This document shows positions 1 to 8,595 of a stretch of DNA of 60,021 nt, piece after piece; the stretch's first letter is position 1; each line of letters begins with the position of its first letter. A model generated the notes under the pieces. The model worked only from the letters and a program-made list of their open reading frames with translations. It searched no databases and was not told the DNA's origin. This DNA is from Oscillatoriaceae cyanobacterium Prado104 (lineage in GTDB: Bacteria > Cyanobacteriota > Cyanobacteriia > Cyanobacteriales > Microcoleaceae). Location: positions 1 to 60,021 of the forward strand of contig JALOON010000041.1 of NCBI GenBank assembly GCA_025454405.1, written 5' to 3'. The position numbers and the translations under genes were made by a program.

Positions 1-468
1 GCCGTGACCTACTAACAGTATATCTTCGGGAAACTCTGCCGCGAGGCGTTTGGCAGTTTCCCCGGCCCGATTGAGGCAATATTCGGCAGTTTCGGGATAT
101 TTAGCATTGCTGCTTTTGTAAGTGCGATCGATTCTGGGAAAACGCGCGCACAAAGCTTCAAATGATTCGGTTTCCGGCATTTCTGTCATCCATTCGGGAT
201 TCAGCCATTCACAGAGTCCCCACTCTAATTTAATTGGCAAATCGAGGGCGTTGGCAACGTGGTTTGCTGTTTGAACTGTCCGCAAGAAAGGCGAGGCAAA
301 AATATGAGAAATTCCCTCACCTTTGAGGCGATTTGCTAGTTGTTTTGCTTGAACGTGACCGTCTTCGGAAAGGTGCGGATCGTAGCGGCGTTCGGCGGTG
401 AGAAACCAATCGGGGTTTACGAAGTCGATGCGGTTTCCGTGTCTTGCGATCCAGACTGTTTGGGGCAT
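1..468 (-). CDS. Histidine phosphatase family protein (partial, cut by left edge)
   Basis: The gene reads leftward from an ATG at 468 and stays open to base 1, so its 3' end lies outside the window. The 156 visible codons begin MPQTVWIARHGNR, which is the RHG signature of the phosphoglycerate mutase/acid phosphatase superfamily; the histidine of RHG is the residue that becomes phosphorylated. Further on there is an FASPFLRTVQTA segment, matching the SPxxRxxQTA motif, and near the cut end VGHG, which holds the second catalytic histidine. The family dephosphorylates small metabolites or phosphoproteins in the cytoplasm. The substrate cannot be read from this fragment. The family call is secure; any specific name such as phosphoglycerate mutase is not. 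Confidence 0.9.
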   Translation of the reverse strand, partial: MPQTVWIARHGNRIDFVNPDWFLTAERRYDPHLSEDGHVQAKQLANRLKGEGISHIFASPFLRTVQTANHVANALDLPIKLEWGLCEWLNPEWMTEMPETESFEALCARFPRIDRTYKSSNAKYPETAEYCLNRAGETAKRLAAEFPEDILLVGHG

Positions 469-626
469 GAGGATTTGATGTTTTGGTTTCTTGATTTAGT
501 ATTATATCAAAGTTTGGGAGTTTGATTTGTTGCCAAGTTATCGATCGAATTTTTTAACCGCAGATAAACGCAGATGGGTGATGGATTTGGTAAAGGCTGA
601 TGGGGCGTGCGATCGCTTTTTTTGCT

Positions 627-1631
627 TTAAAGTCTTTCCTGCCATTTTTGCAGGGATAAATTAATTAAAAAATCTAAAAGATTAGATTCATTATTTGGCT
701 TGCCGATCTCAGTTACATAGTGTTTTAAATCCCAAGTTTGAACTTGCCAATCAGAAGCAGAATAACGAGAACCCACAGGCCAGTGGCGAAGATAGGAATA
801 CTCATCTATTTTGCTAAGGGATAAAGCATCATTGCTCTTTCGGTTATAAATCGCCATTCTCCCAACCCTGTTACAGTTATCCCTCCAAGGGGAAAGAGGT
901 AGCCATAACATGAGTCCTGGTCTAATATAGCCTTCCTCGGCTCTCCTATCTATACAAATCTGAGCGCAAAGTTTACTTTTACCTTTACCATAGCCAATAC
1001 TTTTAGAGCAAATTATTTCTTGCATTCGGGTGTCAAATCTAAGAATCTTCTCCCGAATTTTCCAAACAACCTGCTGTTCTTCATCAATAAACTTTTTGAG
1101 TAGATTCCGAAATTCTCTGGGGGGACTTGGTATGTTGTTAGTGGTTTCTGTTTGCTGATACGTAATCTCGATTTGTGAAATATGCCCAGTATCTACATCT
1201 TTCAAACGGAAATATAATTTTTTCCCCTCAGTAACGATCGCAAATTCTAAAAACTGTAAAATTAGCTGGTTGTACTTCCTATCTGTAAAATTATCCCTGT
1301 GAAATTTTGGCGCGATCGCGATTAAACGCACGGGGCGATCGTAATTTACTCGATCGGCAAAAGGTTTGCTTTCTAACAAAGCATGATAATAACGAGTTAA
1401 TTGCTGGACGATATATCTATCTTCACTATTTTTCAATTCCAGCACTGTTAAACTTCGATCTTCATCGACTGCAATAATGTCGCATCTTTGTTCGCTAACA
1501 GTATGCTGTCTCTTGACGATTGTCAAACCCAGCAAATTCTCTAAATGCGCTTCGACAAAATCCTCTAACGCTTCTTCACTGACAAATTCCCACCCTGTCC
1601 CTGTTTTCCTTAAAGCCGCACAACTCAACAT
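627..1631 (-). CDS. NucS/RecB-like PD-(D/E)XK endonuclease family protein
   Basis: The reading frame is open upstream to 1802, but I chose the ATG at 1631 (MLSCAALRKTGTGWEF): the upstream codons look like untranslated AT-rich DNA, and this start leaves about 117 bp to the divergent gene at 1749. The protein has about 334 residues. Residues 20-35 form an acidic helix (EEALEDFVEAHLENLLGL). They are followed by RCDIIAVDEDRSLTVLELKN, which has the D51...E65-x-K67 spacing of a PD-(D/E)XK nuclease core, as in the DUF91/NucS-like and RecB-like families. The C-terminal half is not assigned. The role is probably DNA cleavage in repair or defence, but the substrate is unknown. It stands alone with no obvious partner gene. 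Confidence 0.75.
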   Translation of the reverse strand: MLSCAALRKTGTGWEFVSEEALEDFVEAHLENLLGLTIVKRQHTVSEQRCDIIAVDEDRSLTVLELKNSEDRYIVQQLTRYYHALLESKPFADRVNYDRPVRLIAIAPKFHRDNFTDRKYNQLILQFLEFAIVTEGKKLYFRLKDVDTGHISQIEITYQQTETTNNIPSPPREFRNLLKKFIDEEQQVVWKIREKILRFDTRMQEIICSKSIGYGKGKSKLCAQICIDRRAEEGYIRPGLMLWLPLSPWRDNCNRVGRMAIYNRKSNDALSLSKIDEYSYLRHWPVGSRYSASDWQVQTWDLKHYVTEIGKPNNESNLLDFLINLSLQKWQERL

Positions 1632-1748
1632 TTTCACACTGGTATATAAAATAGCAAATTTTCCCTGCGATCTACTATAGTGTAATTGCAATCTCAAATT
1701 TTCAAGGTCAAATCTAAAAAAAATCTTAAATTTTATCTTGCAAAAACA

Positions 1749-2105
1749 ATGCAAATTACTGACACCGATCGCACTTCCATCCGCTCGATCGTAGAGCAAC
1801 AAATGCTAGCATTTCAAAGAGACGATGCAGCAGCAGCTTTTGCTTTTGCTAGTCCGGGAATTCAGCAGCAATTTCGCAGGGCAGACAGCTTTATGAAAAT
1901 GGTGAGAATTGCCTATCAAGCTGTTTATCGGCCGCGATCGGTTTTATTTGAAGACCTCGCTAATATAGCAGGAAATCCGGCTCAGCCGGTGTGGCTGCTA
2001 GACCCTAAAGGCATCCCTTCAATGGCAGTTTATCTGATGGAAAAACAGTGTGACGGTAGTTGGAGAATTAACGGCTGTTACTTGGTTCCCGTAGCTGAGG
2101 AATAA
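1749..2105 (+). CDS. DUF4864 domain protein
   Basis: A small protein of about 118 residues. The frame opens at 1686, but the ATG at 1749 gives the natural start MQITDTDRTSIRSIVEQQML. The pattern is a helix with QQMLAFQRDDAAAAFAFASP, then a short beta-rich half ending in a WRINGCYLVPV strand. This is the cystatin/NTF2-like fold layout of DUF4864 proteins, which are common in cyanobacteria and proteobacteria and have no established function. No signal peptide or catalytic motif is visible. It is divergent from the nuclease gene across a short shared intergenic region. The family assignment comes from remembered sequence pattern. Confidence 0.7.
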   Translation: MQITDTDRTSIRSIVEQQMLAFQRDDAAAAFAFASPGIQQQFRRADSFMKMVRIAYQAVYRPRSVLFEDLANIAGNPAQPVWLLDPKGIPSMAVYLMEKQCDGSWRINGCYLVPVAEE

Positions 2106-2729
2106 GTTTGGTTGTATTGTTTTGATATATTTGAATCGACGATCGTGCGAGCGTCTCCGCTCGCGATCGAGGTAGCGAGTATCGCATCATATAATGCCGA
2201 TCGATTGACACGGCTTTTGCCGGACTTAGTATTGCACCGAGTTGCGAACTTTACCGTCAGTATTTTGATGCCAATCTTGTTTGAGGAGAGCTCTGGCCTT
2301 CTCCTTGTCAGGAAAGCTGCTTAAGTTAAACCATGCCTCAATCCTACAAAATAATTTTAGGATATCAAAACTCCGTTTTTTAGTCAAGTCCCCAAACGCA
2401 CAAAATTCGTCCAATAATTGAGAAATTTTTCTAATCTTTTTTCAGAGAAACCACTAAAAGCCCCAAATTAATAAATTTTATTAATAAATATAAAGTGTTA
2501 TGAAGGCGCGCGGCCGATCGCACGCAGACGCGCACTGATGTCTGTGACAAATTCTCGATGAAGTTGCGCTCGCATTGTGAAAACGCAGGCTCGATCGCGC
2601 GAGCGAGAGATCGAATTTGCATCCAGTGCATCTTTAAGGAGTAATTACATGGTATTGCGGGGAATATACACCAAAGTGTATAACCTTTGCCAGAAACCCG
2701 GTTTTTGACATTGGCACAATATCTCAGAA
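2106..2729. other. Intergenic region without a supported gene
   Basis: About 620 bp lie between the DUF4864 gene and the methyltransferase. Short open frames exist on both strands (62-70 codons) but have weak starts and no recognisable domain. The region holds small GC-rich palindromes rich in CGATCG and GCGAGC, for example around 2147-2165, an AT-rich stretch at 2410-2500, and a fragment AGAAACCCGGTTTTT near 2693 that belongs to a hairpin family seen again at 15268 and 21975. I see no RNA gene here. Confidence 0.5.
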
Positions 2730-3473
2730 CTACAAACCGTTTTGAGGGCGATCGATCGACCGGATTCCATCTAATTCATAACTGAGTTTTTTTCTGCTAA
2801 CTCGCAGCATCTTGTTGCCACCTTTTTGAAATTCGTAAGCGACCTCTTTGATTTCCACAAAAAAACCTTTGCTTTCTAATTCTTGAAGAATCGGTGACAA
2901 GAAATCGGACACCTCCGTGCTAAAACTTTGCAATAGCGGAAATACTCGCACTTCCCGAGCAACGCGGCACATTTGGGCGATCGCATCTCGATGAAATTCT
3001 TCGGATAGCAAGTGAGAATAAGTAAATAAAAAATGGCTGCACAAAGCCAGATCGAACTGGCAGTCTGGGAAAGGTAAAACAGGCAATTCAGCATTGATGT
3101 AACGACCCTGCTGCTTGCCTGCTGTAAAATCAGCTAAAAATTCTTGCATGGCTTTCATCCGCACTTCGCCTAAGTGTTCCGGCGATTTAATATCCCTCCA
3201 AACCAAGTCGTTTGCAGTTGCTTTAACTCCATCAAGTATAGTGTGATATGTTGCTCGGATGCGATCGCCAATTTCTTCAGCCGTAAACTGATAAACTGGA
3301 TCGCAAGCAATTACCTTGTTGCCTTGCTGAGTCATTTCAGCATTGAAACTGGCCGGGCCTCCCGCGCAATCGAGAATTGCTAGCTTGAGATCGCTTGATG
3401 TCAAGTCAAACATTCTGATGTATTCATCCAAGCAGCGCCCCCACGGAACTACTCGATCGAGCTGAAATGACAC
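2730..3473 (-). CDS. Class I SAM-dependent methyltransferase
   Basis: About 247 residues. The frame opens with a TTG at 3488, but the GTG at 3473 (MSFQLDRVVPWGRC) is preferred because GGGGA lies about 8 bases before it. Residues near 30 read AILDCAGGPASFNAEM, the glycine-rich SAM-binding motif I of Rossmann methyltransferases, followed by VIACDP (motif II acidic strand end). A later segment LPFPDCQFDLALCSHFLFTY fits motifs III-IV, where the target is often bound. The last third (FFVEIKEVAYEFQKGGNKML) resembles cyanobacterial methyltransferases of unknown substrate. It is probably cytoplasmic. It stands alone, convergent with neither neighbour, and its target is unknown. Confidence 0.8.
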   Translation of the reverse strand: MSFQLDRVVPWGRCLDEYIRMFDLTSSDLKLAILDCAGGPASFNAEMTQQGNKVIACDPVYQFTAEEIGDRIRATYHTILDGVKATANDLVWRDIKSPEHLGEVRMKAMQEFLADFTAGKQQGRYINAELPVLPFPDCQFDLALCSHFLFTYSHLLSEEFHRDAIAQMCRVAREVRVFPLLQSFSTEVSDFLSPILQELESKGFFVEIKEVAYEFQKGGNKMLRVSRKKLSYELDGIRSIDRPQNGL

Positions 3474-3711
3474 TTGTTTTTTCCCCAACTATCTGATTAA
3501 ATGTATTCAGCAAGCTTACCCCCCAAAACAGCGAATGGTTGGTTTGCTTTACAATTTCTTTAAGAAAAAGTATCAAATAATCGATCGCGATCGCGCAAAT
3601 TTTATTGTTTCAACTATGGATTTTACGGCGAACCGAGGCTAAACTTGACATCAGGATCGCTCTCGATCGCAAGCAGGCTGTAAATGGAAAAAATAAAAGG
3701 AAAAAAATAAA

Positions 3712-5526
3712 ATGAAAAATACCGTGAAAAACGCTACAAGTATCAGTTTATCAGCACTCCTGCTGTTGGGCAGCTCGCTGCCGGGTACGGCCCAGTCGCG
3801 ACCGCCCAGAAATCCTCTACCCGCCCCCAATCGAAACGGGCTGAGAGTACCGCCACCTCCTCCCGGCGGTCTTCCGAACGGCAATTTTGACCCCTTAGGA
3901 ACAGAAGCAGCTTATACTTTAGGACCGGGCGATCGCGTTGCTTTGGATATTGTCGGAGTTCCAGAATTCAGCAGAGAATATCAAGTTTTGGTTGACGGTA
4001 CTCTGAATTTGCCGATAATTCGCAGCGTACCAATTCAAGGTTTGACACTGCAACAAGCTGCTGAAGTAGTTACCACGCGATACGAACCCTTCATCAACGT
4101 TCCCGTTGTCACCGTGACTTTGATAGCTGCTAGACCTTTAAATATCGGCGTTGCCGGTGAAGTTACTCGCCCCGGTTCCTATAAAATTAACCCAGTTAGA
4201 GAAGGAACTGGAGGAGGGGTCAAATTCCCAACTTTGATGGAAATGCTGCAACTTGCAAGGGGCGTGACGCCTGCTGGAGATATGCGAAACGTGCAAATTC
4301 GCCGCCCCCGCAGGGGCGCGCCGGAGCAAGTAATTAGTGTTAATTTGCAGGAGTTTTTAGACACGGGAAATTTACGCCAAGATGTAACTATCCGTGATGG
4401 GGATACTATTTTTGTCCCGACAGCCAGCGCTCTAAATACCCAAGAAGTGCGCGAAAGAGCGAGTGCTAATTTTTCGGCTGATATTACTAAACCAATCGGC
4501 GTAGTAATTGTTGGAGAAGTGAACCGTCCGGGACCTTATACTGTATTTGCTTCCGATGTTCGATCGACCAACCAACAAACAGAATTGAGTTTTGTATCGA
4601 TCGACCAGCAACAAGGAGCAGTTGTCGGTTTGCCAACAATAACTAGAGCTCTCAAAATTGCCGGTGGCATCACTACAGAAGCTGACATCCGCCGCGTACA
4701 AATCCGCCGCCGAGTTAGAGGCGGTGCGGAACAAACTATCATCGTAAATCTGTGGGATTTGCTGCAAAAAGGCGATACTACTCAAGATATTTTGCTGCAA
4801 GAAGGAGATAGCGTTATTATTCCAACGGCACCTACTGTAGACTTAGCTGAAGTTTCCCAAGTTGCCACTTCCAGTTTTTCGCCAAATGCGATCGCTATTA
4901 ATATTGTAGGGGAAGTAATCAGACCGGGAGCGTTGCAAGTTCGACCCAATACTTCCTTACACCAAGCTTTGTTGACTGCCGGCAGTTTCAATCAACTGCG
5001 CGCGAAAAAAGATAAAGTAGAACTGCTGCGTTTGAACCCGAACGGTACAGTTTCCCGCCGGACGATCGAAGTTGACTTCGCACAAGGTTTGAATCCAGAC
5101 AACAATCCAACTCTGCGCAACAACGATGTGATTTTAGTAGCTCGATCGGGCTATGCTAGAGTAGCAGACAATATCAACAGTTTCTTGCAACCAGTGGTGG
5201 GAGTAGCAACTGGTATCAGCTCTGTTACCAATATTTTTACGGGGATTGAAACAACTATCAGAACTTTTGAGAGGCTGTTTTTGGGAGGAGATTTCGATCG
5301 GAAGATTCAACTCCAACAGCTTCGCGAACAGCGTCAAGATAGACAAGAGCAACGTGAAGACAGACAGCTAGAAAGAGAATTGCAACGTCAAGACAGAGAG
5401 CAGCAAGCTGAAGACAGAAGACTGCAATTAGAAGACAGACAGCGACAAATAAATCTGGAAAACCAGCAGCTTCAAATTCAGCAGCAGCAACTGCAACTGG
5501 AAACTCAAAATCAGGGGCAGCAGTAG
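3712..5526 (+). CDS. Wza-like polysaccharide export protein with SLBB domains
   Basis: 604 residues. Residues 1-28 are a signal peptide (hydrophobic ISLSALLLLG, cleavage near TAQS), followed by a Pro-rich stretch to about 60. Residues 68-160 match the polysaccharide biosynthesis/export domain (YTLGPGDRVALDIVG, then GEVTRPGSYKINP). Two further GEV-xRPG segments, near residues 268 and 400, mark additional SLBB domains. The tail from about 535 is an extended Q/R/E coiled coil built of QDRQEQRED-like repeats, which is longer than in E. coli Wza. Family members form the outer-membrane or periplasmic exit channel for capsule or slime polysaccharide. Extracellular polysaccharide export is plausible for a gliding filamentous cyanobacterium. 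No Wzc kinase or polymerase gene lies next to it, so it is an orphan export gene here. Confidence 0.9.
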   Translation: MKNTVKNATSISLSALLLLGSSLPGTAQSRPPRNPLPAPNRNGLRVPPPPPGGLPNGNFDPLGTEAAYTLGPGDRVALDIVGVPEFSREYQVLVDGTLNLPIIRSVPIQGLTLQQAAEVVTTRYEPFINVPVVTVTLIAARPLNIGVAGEVTRPGSYKINPVREGTGGGVKFPTLMEMLQLARGVTPAGDMRNVQIRRPRRGAPEQVISVNLQEFLDTGNLRQDVTIRDGDTIFVPTASALNTQEVRERASANFSADITKPIGVVIVGEVNRPGPYTVFASDVRSTNQQTELSFVSIDQQQGAVVGLPTITRALKIAGGITTEADIRRVQIRRRVRGGAEQTIIVNLWDLLQKGDTTQDILLQEGDSVIIPTAPTVDLAEVSQVATSSFSPNAIAINIVGEVIRPGALQVRPNTSLHQALLTAGSFNQLRAKKDKVELLRLNPNGTVSRRTIEVDFAQGLNPDNNPTLRNNDVILVARSGYARVADNINSFLQPVVGVATGISSVTNIFTGIETTIRTFERLFLGGDFDRKIQLQQLREQRQDRQEQREDRQLERELQRQDREQQAEDRRLQLEDRQRQINLENQQLQIQQQQLQLETQNQGQQ

Positions 5527-5546
5527 CAAATTCAACCCCACTCCAA

Positions 5547-5569
5547 CCCTCCCCTTACTAAGGGGAGGG
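5547..5569 (+). terminator. GC-rich hairpin after the export gene
   Basis: CCCTCCCCTT pairs with AAGGGGAGGG around a 3-base loop, 21 bp after the stop codon of the export protein. No clear T-run follows, so it may be a repeat rather than a true terminator. A close relative (CCCTCCCC-TTAAT-AAGGGGAGGG) lies at about 43081-43103. Confidence 0.5.
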
Positions 5570-5678
5570 AGTAATACCAAATCCGGGTTTACTACCCCCG
5601 TTATTGTCATTGTTCACTGCGCTCCGCAATCGCATAGATATCGAAATAACATCCACAGTTTAATTCTCATAGTAATTT

Positions 5679-6497
5679 TCAGAGTTTTTTTGCTAGTTGC
5701 AAAACCTGATTTAATTTACCACTGCGAAATCCCTCCAAATCCAAAGTCGCGTACACAAAACCAAACTCTTGAAATACTGCCACCAACGCAGGCAAATCAG
5801 CATTTAAAACAAACTCCTTAATCTCCTCCACCGGTAGTTCGATTCGCGCTGTATCTCCGTGCGATCGCACCCGCAAATTCTTCAATCCCAACTGTCGCAA
5901 ATATCTTTCGGCGCGCCCCACTCTTTGCAACTTGAAAACCGTGATTTCTTCACCGTAAGGAAAGCGCGAACTCAGACAAGGTTGAGCCGGTTTATCCCAC
6001 CAAGGCAATCCCAATTCTTTGGCTAATTGCCGCACTTCCATTTTAGTAATTCCTACTTCTGCCAAGGGCGATCGCGCGCCCCGTTCTTTTGCTGCTTGAA
6101 TCCCCGGACGGTAATCTTGTAAATCGTCGGCATTAATCCCATCTACTACATAAGGATAACCTCTTTCTAAAGCTAGCGGTTTTAAAGTATCGTGCAGTTC
6201 GCTTTTGCAGAAATAGCAGCGGTTAACCGGGTTAGAAGTATAATTAGGATTTGCCATTTCCTGAGTTTCTACTTCTTCGTGGGCGATGCCAATTACTGCT
6301 GCTTGAATTCGCGCATCTTCTAAATCTTCCGGCAGTAAAGATGGGGAAACTGCCGTTACAGCTAAAGCGCGCTCTTTCAATACGTCACAGGCAATTTTTG
6401 CTACCAAAGTGCTGTCAATTCCGCCGGAGTAAGCAATCAAAGCTCGCTCCATTTGTGAAAATATCGCCTGTAATTTTTCGAGTTTTGCAATTAACAT
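5679..6497 (-). CDS. larE: LarE-type ATP-dependent sacrificial sulfur transferase
   Basis: 272 residues from the ATG at 6497 (MLIAKLEKLQAIF). The frame extends upstream to 6620, but that part is encoded by a simple repeat and is not credible. Residues 22-30 (AYSGGIDST) form the PP-loop that adenylates the substrate. RCYFCK lies near residue 94. KPAQPCLSSRF places Cys174 where the Lactiplantibacillus enzyme has its sulfur-donating Cys176. LarE makes the pincer nickel cofactor of lactate racemase and related enzymes by donating sulfur to the pyridinium precursor. No larB, larC or larA is nearby, so its real client in this organism is open. The assignment to the family is strong. Confidence 0.88.
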   Translation of the reverse strand: MLIAKLEKLQAIFSQMERALIAYSGGIDSTLVAKIACDVLKERALAVTAVSPSLLPEDLEDARIQAAVIGIAHEEVETQEMANPNYTSNPVNRCYFCKSELHDTLKPLALERGYPYVVDGINADDLQDYRPGIQAAKERGARSPLAEVGITKMEVRQLAKELGLPWWDKPAQPCLSSRFPYGEEITVFKLQRVGRAERYLRQLGLKNLRVRSHGDTARIELPVEEIKEFVLNADLPALVAVFQEFGFVYATLDLEGFRSGKLNQVLQLAKKL

Positions 6498-6519
6498 AAT
6501 TTCAACTTTCGATCGACAA

Positions 6520-6558
6520 AGAAAGAAGGAAGAAGGAAGAAGGAAGAAGGAAGAAGGG
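6520..6558. repeat. GAAGGAAGA simple repeat
   Basis: About five copies of a 7-base AGAAGGA unit lie just upstream of larE. The same purine microsatellite occurs inside the coding regions of ribBA, lnt and the GT39 gene in this window. Confidence 0.85.
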
Positions 6559-6647
6559 AAGTTATGATTTTTTAAGTTTTGAGTTTTGAACTTTAGAACT
6601 GTCTTTAACTCAAAATTCAAAACTCAAAACTCCTTACCAACTGTTTA

Positions 6648-7493
6648 CTATTTTTCTGGATCGATACCGAGGGCTGCCAATCGCGCCAATAGTTCTTGAT
6701 TTCGCAGTCTTTCCTGTTCCAGCAAAGTTTGAGCTAACTCTTTATCTTGCTGTTCTCGATCGGCCCGTTGGCGTTCATCTTCAGCCCGTTGGCGTTCGTT
6801 TTCTGCCCTTTGGCGTTCATCTTCAGCCCTTCGTCGTTCATTTTCAGCTCTTTCTTCCGGCCACAAAAGCAACTCGCCTTCAGCATTCCACCAGCGCAGC
6901 CAATACCCCGTTCTACCTTCGCGAGTTCCCTGCCACACTCCTAAAAACAAATCCAATCCCGGTATTAAATAACGCCCGTTTTCATCGGGATTTTGATTTT
7001 CATAACGCCCGGATTCCAAGGCATAAACCTCAATCCTACCAGTATGCGGTCGAAAAATAACATACCGGGGAACTTCGATTACTTGTTCGTAAAAAAACCA
7101 TTTTCCAATTTTTTCTGTGTGTTCGACAGAGTATTCCTCGCCGTAAGTAGCTGAGAGAAATTCCATCACGACAAAAGGTACATTTCCTTCAGTATGGGGG
7201 GTGTAACTGCGTCGGGGATAGCTATGAGGGCAAGGCTGCACGAGTCGCGCGTACATCCAATCTGGGGCTTTACAAATAGTAAGATCGTCTGCGGCAGCGC
7301 ACAAAGCAAAATTAGAAACTATCAGCGCATCTTGCATGAATTCCGGGGAATCTACTAAAGACTGGCGCAAACCGTTAGCAATTAAAGGATGTTCGAGATT
7401 TTCCACGGGGTCATCTGGTAGAATGAAATCATCTGGAAGCAGGGGCCAGGTAATTTTTAGCTGGGATATCGGTTTTTGAATTGTAACAGTCAT
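6648..7493 (-). CDS. Uma2 family endonuclease-like protein (DUF820) with coiled-coil tail
   Basis: 281 residues from the ATG at 7493; a GTG two codons earlier is possible. The N-terminal half matches the Uma2/DUF820 group, a PD-(D/E)XK-fold family massively expanded in cyanobacteria: VPFVVMEFLSATYGEEYS, then EVPRYVIFRPHTGRIEVY and a GLFLGVWQG-like ending (here GLDLFLGVWQG). From about residue 205 the sequence becomes RAENERRRAEDERQRA repeats, a charged coiled coil of about 60 residues common in this subgroup. Nuclease activity is inferred from the fold; no biological role is established. The DNA of the tail is itself a 21-24 bp tandem repeat (6760-6850). Confidence 0.85.
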   Translation of the reverse strand: MTVTIQKPISQLKITWPLLPDDFILPDDPVENLEHPLIANGLRQSLVDSPEFMQDALIVSNFALCAAADDLTICKAPDWMYARLVQPCPHSYPRRSYTPHTEGNVPFVVMEFLSATYGEEYSVEHTEKIGKWFFYEQVIEVPRYVIFRPHTGRIEVYALESGRYENQNPDENGRYLIPGLDLFLGVWQGTREGRTGYWLRWWNAEGELLLWPEERAENERRRAEDERQRAENERQRAEDERQRADREQQDKELAQTLLEQERLRNQELLARLAALGIDPEK

Positions 7494-7570
7494 AAGCACC
7501 TCATTTTACCAATAAAAGTTTGAGTTTTAATCAAGATTCCCGAACGATAACTTTCCCTATATTTTAGCGC

Positions 7571-7684
7571 AATTCGTAGTGCGGACAAGTTCGTAGTGTT
7601 GACTTCAGTCCGCATCTAAAACAAGTTCGTAGTGTGGACTTCAGTCCGCATCCAAAACCGAGGACTGAAGTCCTCACTACAAAC
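7571..7684. repeat. Array of GTAGTG-GACTTCAGTCC inverted-repeat elements (family A)
   Basis: Three partial copies of an element built from TTCGTAGTGnGGACTTCAGTCCGC and its complement GGACTGAAGTCCTCACTAC occupy this gap. Related copies are at 13995-14120, 48041-48097 (inside valS) and 52991-53039. They are non-coding here and could fold into long hairpins. Confidence 0.85.
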
Positions 7685-7714
7685 AATTATTTTGGGAAGT
7701 GCAGGATGTGGTTT

Positions 7715-8488
7715 TTAAAACTCACGACGGGAAAAAATGGCGATCGAAATTGACAGCAGCAGCGCGCAATACAGCAAACCGTAGCCAGCATTTGTAATCA
7801 AACCCGCCAAGTAAGGTACTTGTCCGTAAACAGCATCATTTCTCAAATTGAAGCGCGCCAAATCGGGCAAAATTAAATACAGTCCCATCATCAATTGCTC
7901 AATTCCAGGATTTTTAGTTAGCTTGCCGACAGCTACCAAATCCCGCGTTGAATGTCCCATCAAATAAACGCCAAATGTCAGTAAAGTTGCCAGCAGGGAA
8001 CTGCTAAAAACTCCAAATAAAATTCCGACACCTACCAGCAAACACAATTCAAACCAGACGAATAGCGCAGCCATTAAAATACTTATCAAAGGGTAAGAAA
8101 TGCGGCTCAAACTCAGAATAACTAGATAAATCGCAGTCATCGCTGCTACCAGCACGCCCAGCACCGCCGACAGTCCGAAATGCTTGCCCACAATCAATTC
8201 AGCCCGACTTATCGGCTTGGCAACTAACAGGTACACAGTCCGCTTCTCAATCTCTTTGTTGACCAGTCCTGTTGACACAAATACTGTAACAATTAGACCG
8301 AATACGCTAATAGCTGCCAAACCGACATCGAGGATAATTCTCTTTTCTGTAGTTGCCGCTAGTTCCGGTATCAATCGCACCGCAACTCCCATCAACAAAG
8401 CAAAAAAAACTACTAGGTAAAGAATGCGATCGCGAATTACTTCCCAAAATACATTAGTTGCGACTGTCAAAATTCTGTTTAAATTCAT
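7715..8488 (-). CDS. fraE: FraE-type ABC-2 transporter permease (filament integrity)
   Basis: 257 residues from the ATG at 8488 (MNLNRILTVATNVFWEVIRD). The longer open frame to 8707 overlaps fraD and includes a GGTAATT simple repeat, so it is rejected. About six transmembrane segments are visible, with the NosY/ABC-2 permease hallmark NKEIEKRTVYLLVAKPISR between the second and third. In Anabaena PCC 7120, fraC-fraD-fraE are consecutive genes and FraE is an ABC-2 permease-like protein needed for filament integrity and heterocyst neck maturation. The size, order and strand match here. No ATPase gene is next to it. Localisation is the cytoplasmic membrane, probably at septa (inference from the Anabaena homologue). 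Confidence 0.85.
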   Translation of the reverse strand: MNLNRILTVATNVFWEVIRDRILYLVVFFALLMGVAVRLIPELAATTEKRIILDVGLAAISVFGLIVTVFVSTGLVNKEIEKRTVYLLVAKPISRAELIVGKHFGLSAVLGVLVAAMTAIYLVILSLSRISYPLISILMAALFVWFELCLLVGVGILFGVFSSSLLATLLTFGVYLMGHSTRDLVAVGKLTKNPGIEQLMMGLYLILPDLARFNLRNDAVYGQVPYLAGLITNAGYGLLYCALLLSISIAIFSRREF

Positions 8489-8490
8489 TG

Positions 8491-8530
8491 AAGAATTGGT
8501 AATTGGTAATTGGTAATTGGTAATTGGTAA
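8491..8530. repeat. GGTAATT tandem repeat
   Basis: About five head-to-tail copies of AATTGGT/GGTAATT lie immediately upstream of the fraE start, between fraD and fraE. The spacing suggests that fraE may need its own ribosome-binding context. Confidence 0.85.
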
Positions 8531-8595
8531 CTTGTCCGAAAAAATAACAGCAGAATCATCTCCTGCTGTAATGCGGGCAATTAGCTGCGAGTTTG

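Noticed and set aside
2112..2324. 70-codon frame after the DUF4864 gene
   Set aside because: No domain, no ribosome-binding site and a sequence dominated by CGATCG palindromes.
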